Assembly: GCA_002256115.1 (NCBI GenBank)
Contig: NKIK01000028.1
Coordinates: 1 to 61,520, forward strand
Source: Burkholderiales bacterium PBB3
Lineage (GTDB): Bacteria > Pseudomonadota > Gammaproteobacteria > Burkholderiales > Burkholderiaceae_C
Length of the DNA: 61,520 bases
Direction of reading: 5' to 3'
The notes under the pieces were generated by a model. It saw only the letters and a list, made by a program, of their open reading frames with translations. It was not told the origin of the DNA and did not search any database. Within the stretch, counting starts at the first letter, position 1; every line of letters begins with the position of its first letter. Both the position numbers and the translations under genes were made by a program. This document shows, piece after piece, positions 17,340-27,360 of this stretch.

Positions 17340-18521
17340 TCAGGATAGACCCGCGGCCGCGCGCAAGATCTGCGCTTTATCGGTACGTTCCCAAGTGAAC
17401 TCCGGCTCTTCGCGTCCGAAATGCCCGTAAGCGGCCGTTTTCTCATAAATGGGACGCAGCAGGTCCAGCATTTGGATGATGCCCTTGGGACGCAAATCGA
17501 AATGGGCGTTGACCAGTTCAGCGATTTTTTCGTCAGAAATTACGCCAGTGCCTTCGGTGTACACGGTCACGTTCATGGGCTTGGCTACGCCAATGGCATA
17601 GGCCACTTGAATTTGGCATTGTTTAGCTAAACCCGCGGCCACGATGTTTTTGGCCACGTAGCGTGCCGCGTAGGCAGCAGAGCGGTCCACTTTTGTGGGG
17701 TCTTTGCCGGAAAATGCGCCGCCGCCATGGGGGCATGCGCCACCGTAGGTGTCCACAATGATCTTGCGCCCAGTCAGACCGCAATCGCCTTGTGGGCCAC
17801 CCACTACAAAGCGACCGGTGGGGTTCACTAAGTAGCGCGTATCTTTGAGCCATTCGGCAGGCAATACAGGTTTGATGATTTCTTCAATCACGGCGTCAAT
17901 GAACTCTTGCTTCATCGTCGCGCCGTTGCTCATCTCTGGGCTGTGCTGGCTGGAGAGCACTACGGTGTCGATGCTATGGGGCTTGCCGTCCACATAGCGC
18001 ATCGTGACCTGGCTCTTTGCGTCTGGGCGCAGGAAAGGCATGCGGCCATCTTTGCGCAATTGGGCCTGGCGTTCGACCAGGCGGTGGGCGTAGTAGATCG
18101 GTGCGGGCATCAGTTCCGGCGTCTCATCGCAGGCGTAGCCGAACATCAGGCCCTGGTCGCCCGCGCCAGTATTCAGGTGGTCGTCGCTCGCGTGGTCGAC
18201 GCCTTGGGCGATGTCGTTGGATTGTTTGTCGTAGGCCACCAAGACTGCGCAACCCTTGTAGTCGATACCGTACTCGGTGTTGTCGTAGCCGATGCGTTTG
18301 ATGGTGTCACGCGCCACCTGGATGTAGTCCACGTGGGCATTGGTGGTGATTTCGCCTGCCAACACAACCAGACCGGTATTGCACAAGGTTTCTGCAGCCA
18401 CGCGCGATTTGGGGTCTTGCTTGAAGATTGCGTCTAGGATCGCGTCTGAGATTTGGTCAGCCACTTTGTCGGGGTGGCCTTCAGAGACTGACTCAGAGGT
18501 AAAGAGAAAATCGTTCGCCAT
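17340..18521 (-). CDS. metK: S-adenosylmethionine synthetase
   Basis: A 393-residue MetK, full length for the family. It starts [30 protein letters not shown], with the methionine/ATP-binding HPDK motif, has [18 protein letters not shown] in the central domain and [23 protein letters not shown] in the C-terminal domain. It makes S-adenosylmethionine from methionine and ATP in the cytosol. I start at ATG 18521, because the GGAG Shine-Dalgarno falls inside the longer TTG-initiated frame. It is divergent from the lipid A acyltransferase pair. Confidence 0.98.
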   Translation of the reverse strand: MANDFLFTSESVSEGHPDKVADQISDAILDAIFKQDPKSRVAAETLCNTGLVVLAGEITTNAHVDYIQVARDTIKRIGYDNTEYGIDYKGCAVLVAYDKQSNDIAQGVDHASDDHLNTGAGDQGLMFGYACDETPELMPAPIYYAHRLVERQAQLRKDGRMPFLRPDAKSQVTMRYVDGKPHSIDTVVLSSQHSPEMSNGATMKQEFIDAVIEEIIKPVLPAEWLKDTRYLVNPTGRFVVGGPQGDCGLTGRKIIVDTYGGACPHGGGAFSGKDPTKVDRSAAYAARYVAKNIVAAGLAKQCQIQVAYAIGVAKPMNVTVYTEGTGVISDEKIAELVNAHFDLRPKGIIQMLDLLRPIYEKTAAYGHFGREEPEFTWERTDKAQILRAAAGLS

Positions 18522-18702
18522 AGTAGGTTGCTCCAAAAAAACATCAAGTCGCGTTGCTTGGGCTTTGGACCGTCGGCGAACGCTTTAGCAGATTCGTCAA
18601 AATTGACAAGGCACAATAATGATCTTTATCAAGATCAATCCTGTGCGGGTCGCCCTGCAAGTAGTTCTGTAACTCAGCGACAAGAAGAATTTTAGCCCAG
18701 AC

Positions 18703-19533
18703 ATGCGCCTGCTTTTCAAAGTGTTGTCTTTCCTGCCGCTGGTGGTTTTGCACGGTGTTGGTTGGGCCTTGGGCTGGTTGGTCTTTTTGCTGTCTGCCAC
18801 TTACCGCGATCGGTTGATCGCCAATACCCAGCAGGCGGGTGTAGTTCGCCGAAACTGGTTGAAGTCTGTGGGGGCTGCGGGTCAATTGGTAGCGGAACTC
18901 CCCCGTTTGTGGATGGGTGCCACGGTACCAGTGCAGTGGGCCGGTGAAGGGCATATTGAAGACGCTCTCCGTTTGGGCAAGGGGATTTTGTTTTTGACCC
19001 CCCACCTCGGGTGTTTTGAGGTCACTGCGCAGGCCTATGCCGCTAGGTTTGGCCAGCAAGGGCACCCCATAACCGTGTTATTCCGTCCTCCCCGTCAATC
19101 CTGGCTGCGGTCATTGGTCGAGTCAAGCCGAGTGCGCCCCGGATTGAAAACTGCGCCAACGACTTTGGCGGGTGTGAAGCAGATGGTTCGGGCATTGAAG
19201 GCGGGTGAATGTGTCGGTTTGCTGCCCGACCAAGTGCCGCCCGAAGGGCAAGGCGAGTGGGTGCCGTTCTTTTCGAGGGATGCTTACACCATGACCTTGT
19301 CAGTTCGACTTGCGGCCCAAACCGGTGCGGTGGTGCTATTCGCGTGGGGTGAGCGCCTATCTTGGGGACGTGGATACCGAGTTCACGTACAACCCTTTCT
19401 GCAGGATTGGAGTACCTGCATACCAGAAGCGTTGCGTCAGATGAACGGGGTCATGGAGTCCATGGTTTTGCGCGCTCCGCAGCAATACCTGTGGGGTTAC
19501 GCACGCTACAAAGTGCCACGTGCAGCTTCTTGA
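18703..19533 (+). CDS. Lysophospholipid / lipid A late acyltransferase (LpxL/HtrB family), first copy
   Basis: A 276-residue inner-membrane acyltransferase: one N-terminal membrane anchor (about residues 8-27), then FLTPHLGCFEVTAQAYA with the HX4E active-site variant, RPGLKTAPTTLAGVKQMVRALKAGE, and the GLLPDQVPPEGQGEWVPFF block typical of LpxL-like enzymes. It should transfer an acyl chain from acyl-ACP to a lipid A precursor or lysophospholipid. A paralogue follows after 21 nt, forming a pair divergent from metK, an arrangement common in betaproteobacteria. Confidence 0.88.
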   Translation: MRLLFKVLSFLPLVVLHGVGWALGWLVFLLSATYRDRLIANTQQAGVVRRNWLKSVGAAGQLVAELPRLWMGATVPVQWAGEGHIEDALRLGKGILFLTPHLGCFEVTAQAYAARFGQQGHPITVLFRPPRQSWLRSLVESSRVRPGLKTAPTTLAGVKQMVRALKAGECVGLLPDQVPPEGQGEWVPFFSRDAYTMTLSVRLAAQTGAVVLFAWGERLSWGRGYRVHVQPFLQDWSTCIPEALRQMNGVMESMVLRAPQQYLWGYARYKVPRAAS

Positions 19534-19554
19534 TACCTGAAACTAGGCACTCTT

Positions 19555-20421
19555 ATGTTGACGCGTTTGGTTTTGAAGTGTTTGGAACTGCTGGGGCGGC
19601 TGCCTTTGTCGTGGGTCCGCGCGCTCGGTGTGGTGCTGGGGTGGTTTCTGTATGGGGTTGTGGCTTCGCGCCGCAAAGTGGTTTGGATTAATCTGCGCTT
19701 GTGTTTTCCGCAGTGGAGCAACAGCCAAGTGCGTCAATGTGCAATGAAGACTTTCGTGCACTTTGCGCAGACTTGGTTGGATCGCGGCTGGTTGTGGCAT
19801 GCACCAGCATCCGTGACAGCGGCGCGCATTCGCTTGGTTGGGGCTGTCCATGCGATGGAAGGACAGGAACCGGTTGTTCTGTTTGCGCCGCATTTTGTAG
19901 CGCTTGACGCAGGTTGGACCGGTCTTACGCAGAAAGTGGGCCGAAAATTCAATACGATTTATACAGACCAAGCTAACAAAGATTCAGACGCATGGATCTT
20001 TCAGGGGCGCAGTCGTTACGGCGCGCCTGGCTTATTTGGCCGCGCAGAGGGTGTCAAACCTATCATTGCAGGCTTGAAACGCGGTGAGCCTTTGTACTTG
20101 TTGCCTGACATGAATTTTGGTCCCCATGAGTCGGTGTGGGTTCCTTTTTATGGTGTGCCCGCGGCGACCGTACCTTCTTTATCGCGCTTTGCGCGCCTAA
20201 GTCGGGCCAAGGTGGTGCCTGTCATCTCGCGCATCACCCCGCAGGGCTATGACGTGGAGGTTTTAGAGGCCTGGCTAGATTTCCCCACGGAGGATGCTCA
20301 AGCCGATACCGCGCTGATGAATCAGCGCCTGCAAGGCTATATTGACGCCATGCCAGACCAGTACTACTGGGTCCACAAGCGGTTTAAAGACCAACCGGAG
20401 GGGATGACTCCGCCGTATTGA
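19555..20421 (+). CDS. Lipid A late acyltransferase (LpxL/LpxM family), second copy
   Basis: A 288-residue paralogue of the preceding gene. It shows the FAPHFVALDAGW active-site motif (HX4D), YRARsP-like surroundings replaced by FQGRSRYGAPGLF, and YLLPDMNFGPHESVWVPFYG. It ends in DQYYWVHKRFKDQPEG, the conserved C-terminal motif of lipid A acyltransferases. Together the two genes probably place the two secondary acyl chains on lipid A. Which chain each adds cannot be read from the sequence. Confidence 0.9.
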   Translation: MLTRLVLKCLELLGRLPLSWVRALGVVLGWFLYGVVASRRKVVWINLRLCFPQWSNSQVRQCAMKTFVHFAQTWLDRGWLWHAPASVTAARIRLVGAVHAMEGQEPVVLFAPHFVALDAGWTGLTQKVGRKFNTIYTDQANKDSDAWIFQGRSRYGAPGLFGRAEGVKPIIAGLKRGEPLYLLPDMNFGPHESVWVPFYGVPAATVPSLSRFARLSRAKVVPVISRITPQGYDVEVLEAWLDFPTEDAQADTALMNQRLQGYIDAMPDQYYWVHKRFKDQPEGMTPPY

Positions 20422-20437
20422 AACTCGGATGATGGGC

Positions 20438-21154
20438 TCAGGGTATTTCTGTCTCTGCCGCGATGCCTTTGGGGTGCGCCCATTTCCAGAGCAACTGAGC
20501 CACTTCGTCGATGCCCTTGCGTTTGGTAGCAGAAAACAACATGACTTCACCGCCGCCTGCTTGCAGTTTGGTAATAGACAGAATTTTGGTCGCCTCGGCG
20601 CGGGTGAGCTTGTCGGATTTGGTCAAAATTATCAGGAACTTGAGCCCCTCCTGAACGCGCGGCCGGATGATGTCAAGCAGGATTTCGTCAAGCTCGGTGA
20701 GCCCATGACGTGGATCACACATCAAGACAATCCCCATCAAGTTTTCACGGGTGATCAAGTAATTCGCCATCACCTGCTGCCACCGGATCTTGTCCGCTTT
20801 GGGTACAGCAGCGTAGCCATAGCCAGGCAAGTCGGTCAGTACGGCATCGGTGATGCCTTGTTTTCCTAAGCTAAATAAGTTGATGTGTTGCGTACGCCCT
20901 GGTTTTTTAGAAGCAAATGCCAATTGTTTCTGTTGGGTGAGGGTGTTGATACAGGTGGATTTACCTGCATTCGAGCGGCCCACAAACGCTATTTCAGGCA
21001 CATCCAAAGCAGGCAAAAAGTGCAGTTGGGGCGCGGTGGTCAAAAATTTGGCAGTGTGCAGCCACCCCAGAGCGACAACCGCTGGTGACTTAGCGGCCTC
21101 TTTGGGTGGGCCATCTGTGGACGAAGAAACGGGTGGGTTTGTATTTGTAGTCAT
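20438..21154 (-). CDS. engB: Ribosome-biogenesis GTPase EngB (YihA/YsxC)
   Basis: A 238-residue small GTPase with G1 GRSNAGKST, G3 DLPGYGYA and G4 TKSD motifs, required for 50S subunit maturation. I begin at ATG 21154 because the longer open frame to 21337 runs through the divergent cytochrome c4 gene. The N-terminal 30 residues are Pro/Ser/Thr-rich and poorly conserved looking. It is divergently arranged with the cytochrome c4 gene (70-nt gap). Confidence 0.96.
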   Translation of the reverse strand: MTTNTNPPVSSSTDGPPKEAAKSPAVVALGWLHTAKFLTTAPQLHFLPALDVPEIAFVGRSNAGKSTCINTLTQQKQLAFASKKPGRTQHINLFSLGKQGITDAVLTDLPGYGYAAVPKADKIRWQQVMANYLITRENLMGIVLMCDPRHGLTELDEILLDIIRPRVQEGLKFLIILTKSDKLTRAEATKILSITKLQAGGGEVMLFSATKRKGIDEVAQLLWKWAHPKGIAAETEIP

Positions 21155-21224
21155 ATGTGTAAGTGAGAAACCCGGAGCCGCATTGTAGAATGGCGCTGTT
21201 TTGCTCAACAGACACAACACTCCT

Positions 21225-21860
21225 ATGAAGTTGATTGCCCAATTACTCTGCGCTGCCGCTTTGGTTGCGCCCATGGTCTCTGCACATGCCAACACGGCCG
21301 CGCCAGAGGTAAAGGTATCCAAACCTGATTTGGCCAAAGGCGAAGCTTCCTATGGCGCTGTTTGTGCAGCATGTCACGGTGCCGATGGAAACTCCGGTAC
21401 ACCGGCCTACCCGAAGCTGTCACAACAGCATCCTGAGTACCTGATCAAGCAGTTGCAGGAGTTCAAATCGGACAAGCGCAACAATGCCGTCATGAAAGGT
21501 TTTGCCGCTGCCTTGTCTGATGAGGACATGAAAAATATTGCGTATTGGGTGACCGCCAAAAAAGGCAAGCCCGGTTTCGCTAAAGAGAAAGAACTGGTGG
21601 GCTTGGGCGAGCGGATTTACCGTGGTGGTATTGCGGATCGCCAAGTGCCGGCTTGCGCGGGCTGCCATAGCCCGAATGGTGCAGGTATCCCATCGCAGTA
21701 TCCGCGGCTGTCAGGACAACACGCTGAGTACGCGTCCGCCCAACTGGTTGCCTTCCGTGATGGCGTTCGCAAGAACAGTCTGCAGATGACCCAGATTGCT
21801 GCCAAGATGAATGACCGTGAAATTAAAGCGGTTTCAGATTACATCGCAGGATTGCGCTGA
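21225..21860 (+). CDS. Di-haem cytochrome c4
   Basis: A 211-residue periplasmic cytochrome with signal peptide (cleavage near AHA, about residue 22) and two class I haem domains: CAACH at 47-51 and CAGCH at 144-148. Conserved methionine ligands follow each domain (in NNAVMKGFAAALSDEDM and KNSLQMTQIAAKMND). Cytochrome c4 carries electrons from the bc1 complex to terminal oxidases. A terminator hairpin follows, then the cytochrome c maturation genes ccsB and ccsA. Confidence 0.95.
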   Translation: MKLIAQLLCAAALVAPMVSAHANTAAPEVKVSKPDLAKGEASYGAVCAACHGADGNSGTPAYPKLSQQHPEYLIKQLQEFKSDKRNNAVMKGFAAALSDEDMKNIAYWVTAKKGKPGFAKEKELVGLGERIYRGGIADRQVPACAGCHSPNGAGIPSQYPRLSGQHAEYASAQLVAFRDGVRKNSLQMTQIAAKMNDREIKAVSDYIAGLR

Positions 21861-21870
21861 TTCTTTTGCG

Positions 21871-21908
21871 ACCTAGCTCGGCTTCCAAGGGAACCAAGCT
21901 AGGTTTTG
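21871..21908 (+). terminator. Terminator after cytochrome c4
   Basis: ACCTAGCTCGGCTTCC and GGAACCAAGCTAGGT form a long imperfect stem with a short AAG loop, followed by TTTT. It lies 11 nt past the cytochrome c4 stop and separates it from the ccsBA operon. Confidence 0.8.
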
Positions 21909-21976
21909 CACTCCTAACAGGGCGGTGCCATCAGCAGATGGCCTGCCTTTTTTTTTGACTCTCCTTTCTCACTCTC

Positions 21977-24103
21977 ATGACGGTTTCAACGGATGGCATT
22001 GAACTAGCAAGTGGCTCTAGGGTTTGGCGTGCCTCTATAGAGTTGCTGTCGTCCATGCGTTTCTCCATATCGTTGTTGACAGTGATTTGCATTGCATCCG
22101 TTATTGGTACGGTCTTGAAGCAGCATGAGCCTGTCAACAACTATGTGAATCAGTTCGGTCCATTCTGGGCCGCTATTTTTGCAAACCTGAGTTTGCCGAA
22201 TGTATATAGCGCATGGTGGTTTTTGCTCATCCTCTTTTTTTTGGTGGCAAGCACATCACTTTGCATCGCGCGCAATACGCCCAAAATATGGCTGGACCTG
22301 AAGTCTTATAAAGAGAATCTGGCTGAGCGAAGCTTGCAGGCATTTGGACACCGCGCATGGAGCCAGCTTCTACTCGCACCCGAGGCCGAGGCGCAGCGCA
22401 TTGGCGTACTGTTGGTGGATGCGGGCTGGAAGGTTAAGTTGCAACGGCGTGAGCAAGCTTCCGGCGTAGGGTGGATGGTCGCGGCGAAGGCCGGAACAGC
22501 TAACAAAATTGGCTACATCGCCGCTCACAGCGCGATTGTTTTGGTGTGCTTGGGTGGCTTGCTGGATGGAGATTTGATCGTTCGTGCGCAAATGCTGCTG
22601 CACGGGAAGCAGGCCTACAGCGGCGGTGGATTGATTGCCGATGTGCTTCCTCAACATCGCTTGAGTGAGCGCAACCCCACTTTTCGCGGAAATCTGCTGG
22701 TGGCCGAAGGTACGCAATCCAGCACTGCAATCTTGAATCAATCCGATGGCATCCTCCTGCAAGAGTTGCCATTTGCGATTGAACTTAAAAAATTCATTGT
22801 GGAGTACTACTCCACCGGTATGCCCAAGTTGTTTGCCAGTGACATCGTTATTCATGACAAAGAAACTGGGGAAAAAATACCTGCTCGGGTTGAGGTAAAT
22901 CACCCTGCGAGCCATCGTGGCATTGAGATCTATCAGTCGAGTTTTGACGACGGTGGCTCTAACGTGCACTTGCGTGCGGTGCCTATGCAAGGCCGTGGCG
23001 GTGGCTTTGATTTGGAGGGGGTCATTGGCGGTAGCGCCCAGCTTACGCAGGGCCAAACAAGTACCGGTGCGTTGACGGTGGAGTACACAGGACTGCGGGT
23101 TATCAACGTCGAGAACTTTGCATCAAATGGTGCCCCGTCCGGTACAGACGTGAGAGCGGTCAATTTGCAGCAATCTTTTGACGCCACGATGGGCGCTGCC
23201 AACAAAACTAAAACGACGAAAGATTTGCGTAACGTTGGTCCCAGCATAAGCTACAAATTGAGAGACGAAGCCGGGCAGGCGAAAGAATTCAACAACTACA
23301 TGGTGCCCATTGATATGGGCGAAGGCGTTCCTGTTTTCTTGTTGGGGGTGCGTGAAAACCCGGGGTTACCCTTTCGCTATTTACGTATACCTGCAGGGGT
23401 AGATGGCGGCATGGGTGATTTTTTGCGACTGCGCAATGCACTGAACGACTCGGCTATGCGTGAGCTTGCTGTCAAGCGCTATGCTGGCAAAGCAGTAGAT
23501 CCATCGCGCCAGGAGTTGTCGCAGCAGTTGGAGGCCTCCGCTGCGCGCGCATTGGCATTGTTTGCGGGGGCTACTAATGTGACTCCAGGGACTGGTGGTC
23601 TTCAGGCGATTGCAGACTTCATTGATGCAAATGTACCTATTGCTGAGCGGAATAAAGCGGGCGAAGTATTGATTCGCATTTTGAACGGTGTGCTGTTTGA
23701 GTTGGCGCAGTTGAGCCAAGAGAAGGCGGGCCTGAAGCCTTTGGGTAGCGACGAGGCTTCACAGGCTTTCATGACGCAAGCTGTTTTGGCTCTGAGTGAA
23801 GCACCACTTTATCCGGCACCCTTCGTGCTGCAATTGACGGACTTTACGCAGGTTCAAGCAAGTGTCTTTCAAGTGGCGCGCGCGCCCGGCAAAGCAATCG
23901 TTTATCTCGGATGCGCATTGCTGATCCTAGGGGTCTTTGCCATGCTGTACGTACGCGAACGGCGATTGTGGGTATGGTTAGCACCAGTTGTGGAGACTGG
24001 TGGGTCAGATGCCACTATGGCAATGTCCACGAACCGAAAGACGATGGATGGTGACCAAGAGTTTGTGCGGCTGAAAGTCAGCCTAATGGGATTGAAGGAG
24101 TAG
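21977..24103 (+). CDS. ccsB: Cytochrome c biogenesis protein ResB/CcsB
   Basis: A 708-residue membrane protein of the system II cytochrome c maturation pathway. Hydrophobic segments lie near residues 34-53, 76-95 and 181-200, and a last one follows the large periplasmic domain near residue 640 (AIVYLGCALLILGVFAMLYV). SMRFSISLLTVICIASVIGTVLKQ is the typical ResB opening. It works with CcsA to deliver and attach haem to apocytochromes in the periplasm, here probably including cytochrome c4 encoded just upstream. The ccsA gene follows after 4 nt. Confidence 0.93.
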   Translation: MTVSTDGIELASGSRVWRASIELLSSMRFSISLLTVICIASVIGTVLKQHEPVNNYVNQFGPFWAAIFANLSLPNVYSAWWFLLILFFLVASTSLCIARNTPKIWLDLKSYKENLAERSLQAFGHRAWSQLLLAPEAEAQRIGVLLVDAGWKVKLQRREQASGVGWMVAAKAGTANKIGYIAAHSAIVLVCLGGLLDGDLIVRAQMLLHGKQAYSGGGLIADVLPQHRLSERNPTFRGNLLVAEGTQSSTAILNQSDGILLQELPFAIELKKFIVEYYSTGMPKLFASDIVIHDKETGEKIPARVEVNHPASHRGIEIYQSSFDDGGSNVHLRAVPMQGRGGGFDLEGVIGGSAQLTQGQTSTGALTVEYTGLRVINVENFASNGAPSGTDVRAVNLQQSFDATMGAANKTKTTKDLRNVGPSISYKLRDEAGQAKEFNNYMVPIDMGEGVPVFLLGVRENPGLPFRYLRIPAGVDGGMGDFLRLRNALNDSAMRELAVKRYAGKAVDPSRQELSQQLEASAARALALFAGATNVTPGTGGLQAIADFIDANVPIAERNKAGEVLIRILNGVLFELAQLSQEKAGLKPLGSDEASQAFMTQAVLALSEAPLYPAPFVLQLTDFTQVQASVFQVARAPGKAIVYLGCALLILGVFAMLYVRERRLWVWLAPVVETGGSDATMAMSTNRKTMDGDQEFVRLKVSLMGLKE

Positions 24104-24107
24104 GGCG

Positions 24108-25451
24108 ATGAATACAGTGGTGCAAAACGCTACCCCGGGAGATACAACAATCGTGCTCCACGAGGGCTATTTTTCCAAGCGCAATGGCTTGGATTGGGTT
24201 TTTGCTGTTTTGGTGCTCGCAGGCGGTCTGTATGCCTTGGGCTTGTATGGCGGCTCCATGGACGTGTACGAGAAGGGCATTCTCTTAGGCGCTATGCCAG
24301 GTGCGATTGTTTTGGGCTGGTTTTGGCGGCCCCTCCGCATACTGATGCTCGTGGTGGCGGGGTTGTCACTGCTGGCGGTTTGGTCCTACCAAGGTAGTTT
24401 GGAGCGTGCTGAGACGGTGTTCTGGCTCAAGTATTTCTTTTCCAGTCAGTCGGCCATCATGTGGATGAGCTTGTTGTTTTTCATGGCTACAGTCTTTTAC
24501 TGGGTGGCCGTATTCGCGAAGGGCCGAGGTGAAGTCATCGAGATAGTGGCATCCCGCCTCGTCTGGACTGCTGTCACGATGGCACTGGTGGGTACCATGG
24601 CCCGTTGGTATGAAAGCTACCTGCTGGGGGCAGACATTGGGCACATCCCTGTCAGTAATCTCTATGAAGTATTCGTGCTGTTCTGTTGGATGACAGCGGC
24701 CTTTTATCTTTATTTTGAAGCCCAATACAAGACGCGCTCTTTGGGTGCATTTGTGATGCTGGTTGTCAGTGCCGCGGTGGGCTTTTTGTTGTGGTACACC
24801 TTGGTACGAGATGCTCAGGAGATCCAACCGCTGGTGCCTGCGCTCAAAAGTTGGTGGATGAAGTTGCATGTACCTGCCAACTTTATTGGCTACGGCACAT
24901 TTGCATTGGCCGCTATGGTGGCGTTTGCCTATTTGATCAAACAAAACTCATCCGAATCCCGCTGGTACAAGTTGGCGCCGCTATGGTTGCTGGGCATCGT
25001 CTTGTGTTTTGAACCCATCGTTTTTCGTAAGTCTGCCTCGCAAGGAATGAGTGACTACTGGGCCATTTACTTTGGCATATCAGCACTCATTGTTGCGGGG
25101 ATTTTGCTGGGTCGTCAAAAAATCGCGGCCAAGTTGCCGTCCTTTGAAGTGTTGGATGACGTGATGTACAAGTCGATTGCGGTCGGCTTTGCATTCTTTA
25201 CCATCGCCACGGTGCTGGGTGCGCTTTGGGCTGCCGAGGCTTGGGGTGGTTACTGGAGCTGGGATCCCAAGGAAACTTGGGCTCTGATTGTGTGGCTGAA
25301 CTACGCCGCCTGGCTGCACATGCGGCTGATGAAAGGTCTGCGTGGAACGGTGGCCGCATGGTGGGCGTTGGCCGGGCTGGCTGTGACCACGTTCGCCTTC
25401 ATAGGTGTCAATATGTTTTTGAGTGGCCTGCACAGTTACGGGACCTTGTAA
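24108..25451 (+). CDS. ccsA: Cytochrome c haem lyase subunit CcsA/ResC
   Basis: A 447-residue polytopic protein carrying the tryptophan-rich WWD haem-handling motif ([15 protein letters not shown]) and conserved His residues in flanking helices (VPANFIGYG region, LHMRLMKG). It exports haem and, with ResB/CcsB, ligates it to CXXCH motifs. The spacing of 4 nt from ccsB indicates one operon. The next gene, msrP, is 56 nt downstream on the same strand. Confidence 0.94.
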   Translation: MNTVVQNATPGDTTIVLHEGYFSKRNGLDWVFAVLVLAGGLYALGLYGGSMDVYEKGILLGAMPGAIVLGWFWRPLRILMLVVAGLSLLAVWSYQGSLERAETVFWLKYFFSSQSAIMWMSLLFFMATVFYWVAVFAKGRGEVIEIVASRLVWTAVTMALVGTMARWYESYLLGADIGHIPVSNLYEVFVLFCWMTAAFYLYFEAQYKTRSLGAFVMLVVSAAVGFLLWYTLVRDAQEIQPLVPALKSWWMKLHVPANFIGYGTFALAAMVAFAYLIKQNSSESRWYKLAPLWLLGIVLCFEPIVFRKSASQGMSDYWAIYFGISALIVAGILLGRQKIAAKLPSFEVLDDVMYKSIAVGFAFFTIATVLGALWAAEAWGGYWSWDPKETWALIVWLNYAAWLHMRLMKGLRGTVAAWWALAGLAVTTFAFIGVNMFLSGLHSYGTL

Positions 25452-25507
25452 TTTTCGCTGTAAGGAATGGCCGTGTTGGCCGACAAAGCTTCAACCCAGG
25501 AGACTTT

Positions 25508-26515
25508 ATGTTGATCAAATCGCATTCAGATGGCTTTTGCCATGGCGTTTCCAGTGAAATTACGAACAAATCGGTGTACGAGGGACGCAGGGGGTTGCTT
25601 AAGCATATGGCAGCCGGTGTGGCCGGGGTCGGGCTAGCGACGTGGGCGGCGCGCAATGCGATGGCCCAAAATGCGACTTGGGGTGCAAGGCCTGGCAAAT
25701 CCTCGGCATTGGGTGCAGCCGCGTCCAAAGCCAGCGGTGCCACTACCTCGGAGAAGGTCACTGCGTATAAAGATGCGAGTGCTTACAACAACTACTACGA
25801 GTTTGGTACCGACAAGAGCGACCCAGCCATCAATGCGCATACGCTCAAGACTGCGCCTTGGTCGGTGGAGATTGAGGGCCTCGTCAAGAAACCAGGTAAG
25901 TTGACGCTGGAGGATTTACTCAAGCTCAGTCCTATGGAGGAGCGGATTTATCGCCTGCGCTGTGTGGAGGGCTGGTCTATGGTGATTCCCTGGGTAGGTT
26001 ATTCCCTGTCGGATTTGATTCGCAAAGTTGAGCCCTTAGGCAACGCCAAATTCGTAGAGTTTGTGACCTTGGCAGATCCTAAAACCATGCCTTTCGTAGG
26101 TTCGCGTGTATTGGATTGGCCCTACATTGAGGGTTTGCGCTTGGATGAGGCTATGCATCCCTTAACCCTCCTAACATTCGGAATGTATGGCGAAGTGTTG
26201 CCAAATCAAAGCGGCGCACCTATTCGGTTGGTCGTGCCTTGGAAGTATGGCTTCAAGAGTGGTAAGAGCATCGTCAAGATTCGATTCATTGACAGGCAGC
26301 CGAGCACTGCGTGGAACAAGGCTGCAGCAAACGAGTATGGGTTTTACTCCAACGTGAATCCGAACGTAGATCACCCCCGTTGGAGTCAAGCGACTGAGCG
26401 CAGGATTGGCGAAGATGGTCTATTTGCCAAGAAGCGTAAGACGTTGATGTTCAATGGCTATGAGGCCCAGGTCGGCCAGTTGTATGCAGGTATGGATTTG
26501 AAGAAGTCATACTGA
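25508..26515 (+). CDS. msrP: Methionine sulfoxide reductase catalytic subunit MsrP (YedY)
   Basis: A 335-residue molybdopterin enzyme. The twin-arginine leader ([24 protein letters not shown], about residues 25-50) directs Tat export with bound cofactor. [16 protein letters not shown] contains the Mo-coordinating cysteine, and [19 protein letters not shown] is the conserved cofactor-binding part. It repairs oxidised periplasmic methionines using electrons from MsrQ. The ATG at 25508 gives the normal Tat leader length. msrQ follows 5 nt after the stop. Confidence 0.96.
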   Translation: MLIKSHSDGFCHGVSSEITNKSVYEGRRGLLKHMAAGVAGVGLATWAARNAMAQNATWGARPGKSSALGAAASKASGATTSEKVTAYKDASAYNNYYEFGTDKSDPAINAHTLKTAPWSVEIEGLVKKPGKLTLEDLLKLSPMEERIYRLRCVEGWSMVIPWVGYSLSDLIRKVEPLGNAKFVEFVTLADPKTMPFVGSRVLDWPYIEGLRLDEAMHPLTLLTFGMYGEVLPNQSGAPIRLVVPWKYGFKSGKSIVKIRFIDRQPSTAWNKAAANEYGFYSNVNPNVDHPRWSQATERRIGEDGLFAKKRKTLMFNGYEAQVGQLYAGMDLKKSY

Positions 26516-26520
26516 CCTCT

Positions 26521-27135
26521 ATGCAAACAGCGCGTTTGAACACTTGGCTGCGGCATCGGCTGGGCAAGCCTATGTGGTTCCTGTTGGCGTTATTGCCCTT
26601 GATGTGGTTGATCTACGCAGCTTCTTTTGATCACCTAGGGGCGAATCCAGCCGAGGCACTGATTCGCGCGACCGGTGATTGGACGCTGCGAATGCTTTGT
26701 ATTGTTTTGGCCATTACGCCCTTGCGGGTGGGCGCCGGACTGCAAAGCTTGGCTGGCTACCGTCGTATGGTGGGCCTGTTTGTTTACTTCTACGCGATAT
26801 TGCATTTGCTGTCCTATGCGTGGTTTGACATGGGGTTTGATGTGGTCGATATTGGAAACGATATCGTCAAGCGACCTTTTATTTTGGTCGGATTTTCAGC
26901 AGCTCTCTTGCTCACGCCTCTGGCCTTGACTTCCTTTAATCGCGCGATTAAGTTCATCGGTGCCAAGCGTTGGCAGCAGTTGCATCGTCTGGTCTATATT
27001 GTCGCGGTACTCGCGATCTTGCATTTTTTCTGGATGCGAGCTGGCAAGAACAACTTCGTGGAAGTCGGTGTTTACGCGGCTGTACTGGCCTGCTTATTGG
27101 GGTGGCGACTGGTTCACCGTTTTAGAGTGGCGTGA
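26521..27135 (+). CDS. msrQ: Haem-binding membrane subunit MsrQ (YedZ)
   Basis: A 204-residue protein with about six membrane helices and the ferric-reductase-like transmembrane pattern: ATGDWTLRMLCIVLAITPLR, YRRMVGLFVYFYAILHLLSYAWFD with histidine ligands, and WQQLHRLVYIVAVLAILHFFW. It passes electrons from the quinone pool to periplasmic MsrP. It converges with the small lipoprotein gene downstream; elsewhere in the family I would expect lysA here. Confidence 0.95.
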   Translation: MQTARLNTWLRHRLGKPMWFLLALLPLMWLIYAASFDHLGANPAEALIRATGDWTLRMLCIVLAITPLRVGAGLQSLAGYRRMVGLFVYFYAILHLLSYAWFDMGFDVVDIGNDIVKRPFILVGFSAALLLTPLALTSFNRAIKFIGAKRWQQLHRLVYIVAVLAILHFFWMRAGKNNFVEVGVYAAVLACLLGWRLVHRFRVA

Positions 27136-27162
27136 GCACAAACAATTGCAGTGCAATTGCGT

Positions 27163-27348
27163 TCATGCCGTACCTCTAGTAAGGCGACCTGGAATATGTT
27201 GTTCACAACCGCCATTTAGCTGTTGCAGTGTCGTAGACGCACTTTTTGAGGGTAGATATAGACTTCCCGTTTGACCGCAAGAGGCCAGTAGGCATGGCAG
27301 TAAATAGAGCAGCCGAATTAGGCCCCGAAGATTTTGAGTGAACAACAT
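27163..27348 (-). CDS. Small LptM/YifL-like lipoprotein
   Basis: A 61-residue frame with a hydrophobic N-terminus and lipobox LLASC, followed by GQTGSLYLP, matching the CGqkGpLYlP signature of LptM (YifL), the lipoprotein that helps oxidative maturation of the LPS translocon LptD. It is divergent from cyaY with only 12 nt between starts, the same neighbourhood as in other betaproteobacteria. The residues after the motif (ASTTLQQLNGGCEQHIPGRL) are not recognisable and the lysA gene usually found next is missing, so the 3' part may be a scar. Confidence 0.65.
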   Translation of the reverse strand: MLFTQNLRGLIRLLYLLPCLLASCGQTGSLYLPSKSASTTLQQLNGGCEQHIPGRLTRGTA

Positions 27349-27360
27349 TTTTAAATTGTA

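Noticed and set aside
20438..21337. Longer engB start at 21337
   Set aside because: The extra 61 codons run through the divergent cytochrome c4 start and its promoter; ATG 21154 gives the normal protein.
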